Below are positions 1-9,813 of a stretch of 64,000 nucleotides of DNA, piece by piece. Position numbers and translations under genes: made by a program. Within the stretch, counting starts at the first letter, position 1. Each line of letters opens with the position of its first letter. The stretch comes from Apteryx mantelli (Eukaryota; Chordata; Aves; Apterygiformes; Apterygidae), in the NCBI RefSeq assembly GCF_036417845.1, contig NC_089979.1:50290775-50354774 (forward strand). The letters are read 5' to 3'. The notes under the pieces were generated by a model. The model had not been told where the DNA came from. It saw only the letters and a list, made by a program, of their open reading frames with translations, and ran no database searches.

Positions 1-545
1 CCACCACTGCAGACGGAGCAGTGGCTTTCTCTCGGGGGCGAATGGGGGTGAGCGGCAACCTATCGACAAGGGCCCTGGGCTGCCAAACGCCCAGTGGGCA
101 GTGCAGGGAGCAAATGCCCCACGTCTTCGTCAGGGGCAGGAGATGGAGGGAACGACTGAGACTGCTGACGTTCAGGCCTCCCATTTCTCCAGCCACGGAG
201 TCACCAAGCCTGGCTCTGCTTCAGGCCTGGAGGGAGCCACCAACGGGAGCCTGGGAAGCAGAGGTACAGGCTGCAAGAGCAACCTGCCTCCTTCCTGGAG
301 TAGCCGAGGGCTCGGGCCGCGCTGTGGCGCTTTGCATGGGCCCTAGTGATGCGGTGGCCATGTCACAGTGGACAGCAGGCAGCCGAGGGCTTTCACGACC
401 GTACTTGGCTCTCAAGCTCAGCCCGTGGCAGCGGCTGTGCCACAGCGGCGCTCTGTGACACGGCCGCCCACGGTGGGATCACGAAAGCATCGCGGCTCCA
501 GCAGGTCCCAGGTTGGGAGGCAGCACCTCCGAGCAACCTGCGCAG
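1..545 (+). other. GC-rich upstream DNA and probable 5'UTR exon of the PHF7-like gene
   Basis: A good donor (CGCAG/GTGAG) ends a possible noncoding exon at 545, with a second GTGAG five bases later. Its 5' end and the promoter are not resolved; no TATA box was seen. The first bases may be the end of a preceding gene copy, but no conserved coding sequence was found. Confidence 0.35.
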
Positions 546-675
546 GTGAGGTGAGGGGCGAGGAGGGCAGGGGAGGCAGGGGCTGGCACGCAGTGCCGAG
601 GAGGAGCGGGTGCCCCTGCCTCGGGGCTCTTGTGTCCCGTGCTGCAAAGTCACCCTGGTCCCGCTTCTCCCTCAG

Positions 676-765
676 GGTCAGCAGAGCGGCGTGTGGAAGA
701 GAAACCTCGGCACTGTGGTGGCCGGGACTCTCCGGAGCGCTCAGTCGTCTGGCCCTGCCTTCGCG
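676..765 (+). other. PHF7: 5'UTR part of the first coding exon of the PHF7-like gene
   Basis: A pyrimidine tract with CTCAG ends at 675, so the exon probably runs 676-799 and carries 90 bases of leader before the ATG at 766. Confidence 0.45.
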
Positions 766-799
766 ATGAAGCGCAAGGCTCCCGACTCGAGGGAGAACG
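766..799 (+). CDS. PHF7: PHF7-like coding exon 1
   Basis: Encodes MKRKAPDSREN plus the first base of codon 12; donor GTGAGG at 800. Confidence 0.85.
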
Positions 800-3730
800 G
801 TGAGGGTGACGCCTCCATCCCCACAGCTCCCTGCACCTGGCGAAGGTGTTGTCGGGACGGTCTGTGAGCGGTGGCAGGGGGAGGCGGGAGCTCCCCGCGT
901 GCCCTGCTGCGCAGAGCCTCTGCTCTCCTCAGCAAGGGGTGCCCAGGTTGGGGCGCGGGCACCTGCTGGGACATCCCTGCCGGCAATGCCCCTGTCCTCT
1001 CCAAGCCACGAAGCGCCTTTGCAGCAGCTCCGGCCCTGCCCGTCACTGGCAAGGCCGGGGCAGAGCAGGGCCTTGCCGGGAGTCTCTCCGGACCGCTTCC
1101 CCCGGCCCTGGCGGGGTGCTCACTGGTGGGTGCTTTTGCTCTCTGCCCTCCAGCGTGCATGCTGTGTCGGTGGGCAGATGTCAGCTCGGATATCTGCGGG
1201 CCAAAACACCAGCAGCAAGGACTCTGCGTGCATGAGTGCTGCCTGGTGAGTTGCCCTTGGGGCTCCCGCTGGCTTTCCCCAGCAACGCGCCCTGCCTCGC
1301 CGACCTCATGAGCTCCTGGACTTTTCTGGTTTTCAGTATGTTGCCAGCGGGCTCTTGCAGCGAGGCCCCAAGGAGGAAGGGATCTGCGGGTTCTGGCCTG
1401 CAGAGATCAAGCAGAAAATCAAGAGCGCAGCCCAGAAGGTGAGGACCTGACAGGGTTGGGGACGTCTATTCCCGGAGAGGCTCGCGGGAGCTCAGCCTGT
1501 GCCACGGGAAAGAAATGCCAGTGTTTCCAGCCAGTTCTGGGCAATGCTACTGCTCCCAGCAGCTCCCCAGCAGCTCCAGCGTAGGCAGACACCTCCTCCG
1601 TGAGGTAGATGTGGGGGCTGTGAGCCAGCAGGGCCCAGACCCCGGGGCCTTTGCTGGAGACGTGGGGCTGGCCGTGGAGGCCCAGTGCGTGTCACTGACG
1701 GGAGGGGGCTGTGCTCTTTGCAGTGCTGCTTTGCTTGCGGTGAGAGGGGGGCGTCCATCAGCTGCCAGGAGAAGGGCTGCAGCCGCAGCTTCCACCTGCC
1801 CTGCGCCTCTGAGCACGGCTGCGTCACGCAGTTCTTCAGGCAGTTCAGGTAAGGGCTGTCGGGCCTCGCACCGCAGCCTCCCTGCCTCGGCACCTCTCCT
1901 GCCAGCGCTGGCCAAGCAGCCGAGGAAGCTGCCTGCCTGCCTGCCCCGCAGCGACACCTGCGAGCGGCCTGCCAGAGCCAGGACACGGAGGGCTCCTTTG
2001 TGCCCCCTTTGCCCTCCTCTCCGTGACCGTGGGAGGCCTCAGTGCTTCCTGACCTTGCCCCTCTCTGCCATCCTCTCCCCAGGTCCTTCTGCTGGGAGCA
2101 CCGCCCAGAGCAGGCAGTGCAGGCATGTCCCGATGCGGAGACCACCTGCATCATCTGCCTGGAGCCCGTGGATGACAAAATATCGCACAACACCATGGTG
2201 TGCCCCGCGTGCAAAGGCGCCTGGTTCCACCAGGGCTGCATCCGGGTAGGAGGCCCTTCCCTTGCCCTGTAGGCATGGCCGGTGTCCAGCAGCAGCAGCG
2301 CCCCGCTAACGCTGCTTGTGTCTCTCCTGCAGGGACAGGCAGTCCGCGCCGGCAGGTCATGCTTCCGCTGCCCCCAGTGCAATAACAAAAGGAAATTTCT
2401 CCCAGAAATGCTAAGAATGGGCATCTTAGTCCCCATCAGGTTGGTTGCCTGCTGCCCATCTGCCGGGCTCACGAGACAGAAGGGCACAAGAGCTGTGCCG
2501 GGCCAAGGGCTCCCGAGGCACTCCTGGCCTGCAGGGCTCCTGCTAGCCTGGGCCCAGGCTTCCCCGTGGATTTTCAAGCGGGGCGGGGGGTCAGGGGAGC
2601 AGGGACATCCTGCATTTGCCTGACATGCGGTGCATGGGAAGTCCATGACTTTCCCTTCCTCCTCCTGCAGAACACCAGCCTGGGAGGAAGACGGGGGCTA
2701 CGAAGAATTATATCAGAGGCACAGCCGGTGTGATGCCAGCCAGTGCCTTTCTAGGCAAGGCAGGGAGCAGGCGGAGGAAAGGGGGTACGTCACCAACGCA
2801 GCAATGTCGCAGCTGCCGATGCAGCAGCAGATGCCGTAATGCTGGTCCCACCAGCTCTCCGCAGGCCCTGGGGATCTCCTGGGGATGGGGACAGGGAAAG
2901 GGACAGCCCTTTGGCACAGGGATGCAGAGCTGCCAGGGCAGGAGGGATGCTCCCCACTTAGTGCTGACCAAGCAGTCCTCCAAGCAGTGGAGGGTGCTCC
3001 TGGGGCTCTGCTGGGGCCCTTGGTCTCACCAAGGGCTCTGGGAGCAGGCACTTAGCACAAGAGCTCTGCCAGGCACTGCCTTGCTCCAGTCCCTTTGCCA
3101 TAGTTGCCTTGCTGGCATCATTGCCAGCCCTGGCTGCCACCGCCACCAACCCCTTTGCTTCCCCAGGCCGTGGGAGCTGCTGCTGTGCTCCTCTTGCGCC
3201 TCCAAAGGGACCCATCGGTGCTGCTCGGCCCTGGGCACTGCCAGCGACAGCTGGGAATGTGATGGGTGTGCCGGCCTGGGCCCCGGTAAGTGGCAAAGCG
3301 CCCAGGTGCCCACGGACTTGGGCCAGGGCCCAGGCAAGGCCTGGCAGTGGGTGCTCTGGGACGGGCTTGCAGAGCATCTCTGCCCCCAGGAGGGCTGGAG
3401 GCACTGCTCCAGCCTCTCTGGCTGCAGGGGCTTGGGGCCATGTTGCTGACCTTGCCGCTTCCCCTTGCAGCCCCCACTGCGCAGTCAGAGCTGGCTGGCA
3501 CCAGCACCAGCAGCCAGCCGGAACTGGGCTCGTCCTCCAGCTCCCTTACAGCCTCCGCTGCGGAGTCAGACCTGGCTGGCACCAGCACCACCAGCCAGCC
3601 ACAATCGGCATCGTCCTCCAACTCCCCAGCTCCTGAGAGCGGCAGCCGGTCGGGTCAGACAGGGCCAGACCGAAGGATGGGCCACTCCAGGTTATTACGA
3701 CGGTTGCAACATCCTTACAGCAGGCCATGA
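766..3730 (+). CDS. PHF7: PHD finger protein 7-like gene, nine coding exons, complete
   Basis: Joined exons 766-799, 1154-1245, 1337-1438, 1724-1848, 2083-2245, 2333-2439, 2671-2784, 3167-3285 and 3471-3730 give 1116 nt, 371 residues plus TGA; all introns are GT-AG and in phase. Visible domains: an extended PHD (pre-PHD from C13-x2-C16 to about 45, then PHD about 77-125 beginning CCFAC and ending FCWEH); a RING/PHD-like module (C140-x2-C143, C158-x2-C161, H167, C170, C182-x2-C185-x2-C188); a third cysteine cluster (C253-x2-C256, H262, C264-C265, W275, C277-x2-C280); and a Ser/Thr-rich tail. No zinc ligand looks lost. Known for the family: PHF7 proteins are nuclear chromatin readers and E3 ubiquitin ligases active in male germ cells, and human PHF7 has a similar length. 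The ATG at 766 has G at -3 and opens MKRKAPDSREN; the frame stays open upstream to 610, so an N-terminal extension is not excluded. G2E3 is the nearest alternative, but no HECT domain is present. The gene is intron-bearing, so it is not a processed copy. Which avian paralogue it is cannot be told. Confidence 0.9.
1154..1245 (+). CDS. PHF7: PHF7-like coding exon 2
   Basis: Encodes residues 12-42 with the CMLCR start of the pre-PHD zinc knuckle; acceptor CCTCCAG, donor GTGAGT. Confidence 0.88.
1337..1438 (+). CDS. PHF7: PHF7-like coding exon 3
   Basis: Encodes residues 43-76, the linker between pre-PHD and PHD; acceptor TTTTCAG, donor GTGAGG, both phase 0. Confidence 0.88.
1724..1848 (+). CDS. 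PHF7: PHF7-like coding exon 4
   Basis: Encodes residues 77-117, the core of the PHD with CxxC, the second cysteine pair and the HLPC motif; donor GTAAGG. Confidence 0.9.
2083..2245 (+). CDS. PHF7: PHF7-like coding exon 5
   Basis: Encodes residues 118-172: the end of the extended PHD (FCWEHRPEQAV) and the first half of the RING/PHD-like module (CIIC, CPAC, WFHQGC). Donor GTAGGA. Confidence 0.9.
2333..2439 (+). CDS. PHF7: PHF7-like coding exon 6
   Basis: Encodes residues 173-207 including CFRCPQC, the last ligands of the RING/PHD-like module. The donor is GTTGGT, weaker than the others. Confidence 0.88.
2671..2784 (+). CDS. PHF7: PHF7-like coding exon 7
   Basis: Encodes residues 208-245, beginning RTPAWEEDGGYEELYQRHSR; donor GTACGT. 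Read-through would end at a TAA 33 codons on. Confidence 0.87.
3167..3285 (+). CDS. PHF7: PHF7-like coding exon 8
   Basis: Encodes residues 246-285 (GPWELLLCSSC to WECDGCAGLGP), the third cysteine-rich cluster; donor GTAAGT. Confidence 0.88.
3471..3730 (+). CDS. PHF7: PHF7-like terminal coding exon 9
   Basis: Encodes residues 286-371, a Ser/Thr/Gln-rich, probably disordered tail holding two copies of a 27-residue repeat around S[E/D]LAGTST; stop TGA at 3728-3730. Confidence 0.85.
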
Positions 3731-3797
3731 AGACCCCGCGGGATGAGCTGTGCGCCAGCTCCAAGCAAGGGCACCAGTACCCAGCCCCCAGGAGAAA

Positions 3798-3803
3798 AAT
3801 AAA
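3798..3803 (+). terminator. PHF7: Polyadenylation signal AATAAA of the PHF7-like gene
   Basis: Canonical hexamer 68 bases after the stop codon, giving a very short 3'UTR; T-rich sequence follows from about 3840. Confidence 0.75.
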
Positions 3804-3949
3804 CTGGCAGCTAATCTCAACTGTGCCGGGACATCACACATTTCCTCCCTTGCTTCTTCCTCCTTTGCCTTTCTCAGGGGCTGGTTTTGGGGATGGGACC
3901 AGTGGTGCTGTGTTCTCTCCGCATGTTGACTAGACCTTCACCAGACCTG

Positions 3950-4203
3950 ATGAATGGCTTGGCCACGTGACAGGAAAAGAGGCAATGGGCAAAGCTGAAA
4001 CACAGGAAATTGCACTTGAACATAAGAAAATCCTTCTTCACTGTAAGGGTGGCTGAAAACTGGAACAGGTTGCCCAAAGAGGTTGTGGAATCTCCATCCT
4101 TGGTGATAGTCAAAACCCAAGGTGAGACTTCTTGAGCAGCGAGAGTCGGACCTGATGATCTCCAGTGATCCCTCCCAACTCCAACTATTCTGTGATTCTG
4201 TGA
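3950..4203 (+). mobile_element. CR1 LINE fragment, 3' end
   Basis: The sequence carries the end of the CR1 ORF2 (AACTGGAACAGGTTGCCCAA region, near 4055-4075), the CR1 3'UTR, and the diagnostic terminal octamer repeat ATTCTGTGATTCTGTGA at 4187-4203. It is 5'-truncated, as most avian CR1 copies are. Confidence 0.88.
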
Positions 4204-5249
4204 TCTATTTTCAAAAAACAAATGCCGAATCATACCAAACTGAATTATTCCACACTGATCAACCCAAATAGCTAGATCAATAAACTAAAACTATGCATCA
4301 TGCATGGCAAATTCAAGGAGCACTGGGAATGAGTAAGAAAGAACAGTGTTTAGAAAAATGCATAATGAATATACTTGAGCAGCAAAGTACCCTCCTCCTA
4401 CAACAGTATACTAATAGCTAAACTGTGAATATATTTAGAGAGTTGTGCAAAATAGTTTTTTATCATCGTCAGAAGACTAATAGTCTTTATCAAAAATGTT
4501 TAGATCATGTTATTGAACAAAAGATGCCTTTAGCATCAATACATCAGAGGTATAGATATGATTATGGCCCAACATTCCTATCAGCAAAGCTACTAATTAG
4601 GCTTTTAGTTTAGAGTTTTTATTACTGATATCCAGAGTGAACTCAGCTTTACTTTCAAACTGATTTAACAGTAAGATAAATTACTATATTTTTCTTACAA
4701 AAGAATGTATAGCAACCTATGGATAATAAACAACTGCAAAATAACACTGTGATACCTTTCTAGAATATCTTTTTAGACTAGAGACATGCTCTAAAATTTC
4801 ATACAGAATAAAAGCAAAAGATGGGAGATAATACTGCAGATCCCTTAAAGCAAAATAAATATATCAGCACACTTATATTCTTCTATTTTCATATGTTGCT
4901 TGATAACAGTCAATGCCTTTTTTAGGGTAACTCAAAGGCAGTTTATGTATTTCTAGCATGCACCCCTAGCTGCCCTCATTTTAAGACAAGGGAAGACCAG
5001 GATCTATAGCTTGCAGTTTTCCACCTTCATGCAAACATAAACTTCAGAGACTGTAATTAAGGTCTATATGTGTGCTCCCTGCTTCTCTTGAAGGATACCT
5101 TTCCCCCATCATTTGGTATGCCAAGCCTTGTGAGCACACTGGCAGGTCCTCCCGGGCAGGCAGAAGGTCACCCCACATGCCAGGGTGTTGGGGCCCTTGC
5201 GGTGCTTCAGAACAATAATCTATATGAGATATAGAGCATGGAACTAACA
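4204..5249. other. AT-rich intergenic DNA
   Basis: No gene or recognisable complete repeat. The last 200 bases (about 5050-5249) are more GC-rich and may belong to an older insertion. Confidence 0.5.
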
Positions 5250-5705
5250 CTGTTTAGGATTAATCGCTTAGCACAACTTGCTTAGCATTAGTAGCTAAAT
5301 TTGCTGAAGCCTTAGGCCTCAGGCTATAGCCACTGCTACGTGCTTTGAAGTAGTCCACCAAGGACACTGGTGCAGCTGGAAATGATACATCCTGAGAAAG
5401 TACAGATAAACTAGCAGAAGCCAGTGGGAACCAAGGTTAAGGGTAAGATAGCTTTGCTAAATAAGTAGCAAGGTACAAGGCATGATCGCTGCGTGCGTGA
5501 TCGGTGCCATGATTGGCTACCTGTGACATAATCTGCATGGTGATTGGCCTAGCAAAGTGTACGACTGCACAAACATATATAAGATGGGCAAATTGCCGAA
5601 TAAAGTTGGAATTGAACCTGCATTCTGTGAATGCGTATGATTCTTTCCCGTCACTCCCGCGGACCGCGACACCAGGGGAATATCTGAACATTTTGTCAGT
5701 TACAT
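5250..5705 (+). mobile_element. Probable solo LTR of an avian endogenous retrovirus
   Basis: Promoter-like order on the plus strand: two inverted CCAAT boxes (ATTGG at about 5513 and 5543), TATATAAG at 5576-5583, then AATAAA at 5599-5604. A TATA box and AATAAA only about 20 bases apart, just before the expected start site, is the arrangement of avian alpharetroviral LTRs. No gag, pol or env coding follows, so a solo LTR is likely. Ends are not resolved: the 5' limit is a guess at TGTTTAGG and no clean target duplication was found. Confidence 0.5.
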
Positions 5706-7229
5706 ACACCTAGATGGCCTGCACACCTGCCTTCTGCAGTGGCGTACCTTGGGAAGGACAGCGTTCCAGCAGCCATCACCTCTGCAGGTCAAACCTCTCC
5801 CTGTGAGTGCAACCTGCCGCATGATCATCACTGCAGCTATCACAGCTTCCCCCTCGCCCAACCACTCCACCGAGTGCACTGGGGCTCAGGGGGCTGGTCT
5901 TGCAGCTCTCCTCCTTTGCCTCGCCAGCATGCACCGACACTGGGGGTCAAGAGCCACTTCCCAGCACAGCTCCTGGCGTGCAGCAGTGGGCCCCTCAACC
6001 AGGCTGACTAGGGCAGGCCTTTGCAGGGCTGTAAGATCTAATGCTGTGGGGTTTGCAGGAGGTCTGCTAGTATTGCTCAAAGGGCTGCTGGGAGGAGAAA
6101 GGCCAGGAGTTCCCACACTGTGTTTTAAAGGGCTTCTCTTGATTAAAAAGAAACACATGCATATAAATATAAGGATACATGTATGTATGTTTAGAGTAAT
6201 ACAGGTTAGAGACACATTTCAAGCAACTGTTAGTTGTACTTGCACAGTCCACGTAAGAAGCTTGGACCAGAGAAAGGTACCATTTCAAAATAACTTAGTT
6301 ATTTTCTCTAGTGATTGTCTCGCCTTTTGAAAACATATATGTACTCAGTTACTAATTCTGCTTCTCCTGACGGTGTGACTATGCAGAATAGCAAGGTATA
6401 AATGCGGAAACTTTTGCAGGAAAGGAATTTTGACTTTCAATTAATCATGTGCCCTTAAGCAGTCCTCGTGACTAAATTACCACAGAAGTAGCAAATACTG
6501 AAATGGGACAAAATAAACCTCCCACTTCTGGGAGAATGAATACTAGAGTACAAACAATGATGTGGTATGTGTCTTCAACATAAATTTATTTTGGTTCCTT
6601 TTTAAACATAAAATATGAATATACTATATCCCTCATTCCAAGGTTAAGAGTGAAATGTATGCACTGTGTGTGTAAGAAATGTTACAGATCCCATTCTGCA
6701 ACTGGATGTCCAATCATAATAATTTTATCCGTAAAAATATTTGAAAAGTGGAAGAAAGCAAGCAAGAAGCTAGAATCTCACTGACATTAAAAGTGGAAAA
6801 CAATAAATATGCATTCAATAAAACATGATTTTAGTTAAGACTATATTTTCCCAAATTGGTTTCAAGCCAGTAATACTCACAAAGCATATTTACAGAAGTA
6901 TGAGTATACTGTTTCTTTGCTGTGTTTTCTTGTCACTGAAGTGCTGTATAAGAGAAATGGCACCACTGGTTATTAACACTGACAAGACTCTCTATTTTTG
7001 GTCAAATATAACTGTATTCCCTGCTTTGTATTTCATTGTACAATTTATTATTTTTCATTTATCAAAACAAATAATCCTGAAGACCTTCTCCTGATAAAAT
7101 ATAGTGACTTTGAGAAATACTATGTATAGCAAGTTAAAGAACACAATGTGAAAATGTCTGTTATTGTTCTTCTAAGACTTAAAAAGCAATGTATAGAGAA
7201 TACAAACAAAGAAAGCAGGTGGAAGAGAA
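5706..7229. other. Intergenic DNA without recognised genes
   Basis: About 5706-6130 is moderately GC-rich with open frames that resemble no protein I know. From 6130 to 7229 it is AT-rich with nothing identifiable. Confidence 0.5.
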
Positions 7230-9813
7230 CAAAACCAAACAATCTTTATGTGAGAGAGCAGCTGGAATACATGGAGCTCCGCCTTGAGATGGACAATGAG
7301 CCAGCTGTGAGTTTATGGGTTAGGATTAGCGGGCAGACAAACATGGGTGATGCAGTGGTGGATGTCTGGTACAGACCCCCTGATCAGGAAGAAGAAGTAG
7401 ATGAGGCCTTCTTCAGACAACCTGAAGAAGCCTCACAGTCACAAGCCCGAGTCCTCATGGGGGCTTCAGCCACCCTGGTATCTGCTGGAGGAACAACACA
7501 GCAGGGCACAGACAATCCAGGAGGTTCCTGGAGTGCACTGATGACAACTTCCTAACACAGGTTATTGAGGAGTGGATGAAGGCAGATGCTCTGTTGGACC
7601 TCACACTTTCCAACAAGGAAGAACTGGTCAGAGATGGCTAGGTTTGGGACAGCCTTGGCTGCAGTGACCATGAAATGGAGGAGTTCTGGATCCTGACAGA
7701 AGGGAACAACGAAAAAAAAATGATCACAACTCCAGACATTAGGAGACTTGGGCCAGTCAGGGACCTACTTGGAAGAATCCTATGGGATACAGCCCTGGAG
7801 AGGAGTCCAGGAGAGCTGGTCTATTTTCAAGGATGATCTCCTTCAAGCTCAAGAATGGTCCATCCCATCAAGCAGGAAAACAAGCACAAGCAGCAGGAGG
7901 CCTGCATGGATGAACAAGGAGCTCCTGACTAAACTCAACGTAAAAAGGAAGCATATAAGAGGTGAAAGCAGGGACAGGTGACCTGGGAGGAAGATAGAGA
8001 TACTATCCAAGCACATAGGGATGAGGTTAGGAAAGCCAAAGCCCACATGGAGCTGAATCTGGCAAGGGACATGAAGGGCAACAAGAAGGCTATTTACAGA
8101 TATATCATCAGCAAAAGGAAGACTAGGGAAAATGTGGGCTTGCTGCTGAATGGGCAGGGGACCTGGTGACAAAGGATACAGAAAAGGCCGAGGTACTCAA
8201 TGCTTTCTTTGCCTTGGTCTTTACAGGTAAGATCTGCCTTCAGCAGTCCCAGGTCCCTGAGATGTGTGGGAAAGTCTGGCACAAGGAAGCACTGACCCTC
8301 AGTGAAGGAGGATCAAGTTTGGTAACATTTAAACAAACTGGACATATAAGAGTCCATGAGACCTGATGGGATACACCCATGAGTGCTGAGGGAGCTGGTC
8401 GATACCATTGCAAAGACCCTCTCAATTATATTTGAAAGACTGTGACGATCAGGGGAGGTTCCTGAGGATTGGAAGAAAGCAGATGTCACGCTTGCTTCAA
8501 GACAGGCAAGAAGGAGGGTCCACGGAACTACAGGCTGGTCAACCTCACCTCTATCCCTGGGAAGGTGATGGAGCAAGTCATGCTGGAAACCATTTCCAAA
8601 CACATGAAGGACAAGAAGGTTGTGCTTAACCAACCTGATATCCTTCTATGATGAGATGACCAGTCTGGTGGATGAGGGGAGAGCAGCGGATGTTGTTTAT
8701 TTCAACTTTACTGTGGCTTACAACACTGCTTCCCATGATATCTTTATAGAAAAACTGATGAAGTATGGACCAGATATGTGGGGAGTGAAGAGGATGAAAA
8801 CTGGCTGATATGCTAGGTTCAGAGGGGTGTGATCAGCATGGAGTCCCACTGGAGACCAGTGACTAGTGGAGTATCCCAGGGGGCTGATATTGGGGCCAAC
8901 AGTGTTTAACATCTTCATCAGTGACCTAGATGATTGGACAGATTACACCCTCACAAACTGAAGATGTTACAAAACTGGGAGGAGTGGCTGATACACCAGA
9001 GGGCTGTCCTGCCATTCAGAAGGACCTTGACTGGCTGGAGAAATGGGCAGAGAGAAACCTCATGAAGTTCAACACTGGGAAGTGCAAAGTCCTGCACCTG
9101 AGGAAGAATAACACCATGCTGGAGGCTGACTGGCTGGAAAGCATCTTTGCAGAAAAGGGTATGGTGATCCTGGTGGACAAGATGAACATGATCCAGCAAT
9201 GTGCCCTTCCAGCAAAGAAGGCCAACAACATCCTGGGCTGCATCAGGAAGAATGTTGCCAGCAGATCAAGGGAGGTGATCCCTCTCCTCTGCTCAGCATT
9301 GGTGAGGCCACATCTGGAGTGCTGTGTCCAGCTCTGGACTCCCTAGTACAAGAAGGACATGAACATACAGGCCACTAAGATGACTAAGGGCTTGGAACAT
9401 CTATCGTATGAGGAGAGGCTGAAAGAGCTGAGGTTATTTAGCTTTAGGAAGAGATGGCTCAGGGTATCTATTAGTGTGTATAAATACCTGATGGGATGGT
9501 ATAGAGAAGACAGAGTCAGACTCTTCTCGGTGGTGCTCAGTGACAGGACAAGAGGAAGTGGTCAAAAATTGAAATATAAGAAATTCCATTTAAACTTTTT
9601 TTTTTTTTTTAAACTGTGAGGGTGGTCAAACACTGGAACAGGTTGATCAGAGAAGTTGTGGGGTTTCTATCCTTAGAGATATCCAAAACTCAGCTAGACA
9701 CAGTCCTGGGCAACCTGCTTGAGTTGACTCTGCTTTGAGTAGAGAGGTTGGAGCAGATGACTTGCAGAGGTGCCTTCCAGCCTTAAGCACCCTATGATTC
9801 TAAGAGTCTATGA
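7230..9813 (+). mobile_element. Degenerate CR1 LINE, ORF2 relic through to the 3' end
   Basis: Broken frames show CR1 ORF2 in order. The endonuclease part (7260-7560) contains VWYRPPDQEEEVDEAFF. A middle part (7870-8170) contains RPAWMNKELLTKL. Reverse transcriptase follows (8350-9000: NYRLVNLTSIPGKVMEQVML, then DVVYFNFTVAYNT). The C-terminal part (9000-9560) contains KWAERNLMKFNTGKCKVLHL and HLSYEERLKELRLFSF. A decayed ATTCTATG tail ends near 9813. There are many stops and frameshifts, a T16-18 run near 9596-9612, and a lost catalytic Asp. It is 5'-truncated and dead. Confidence 0.92.

Noticed and set aside
21-458. 145-codon plus-strand open frame at the window start
   Set aside because: No conserved motif; the GC-rich composition alone explains it, and the PHF7-like start lies further on at 766.
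1492-2646. 384-codon minus-strand open frame
   Set aside because: Antisense shadow of PHF7-like exons 4-6 and their introns; the plus-strand exons carry the conserved zinc motifs.
5749-6330. 193-codon plus-strand open frame after the LTR
   Set aside because: No resemblance to gag, pol, env or any known protein; low-complexity composition and no start context.
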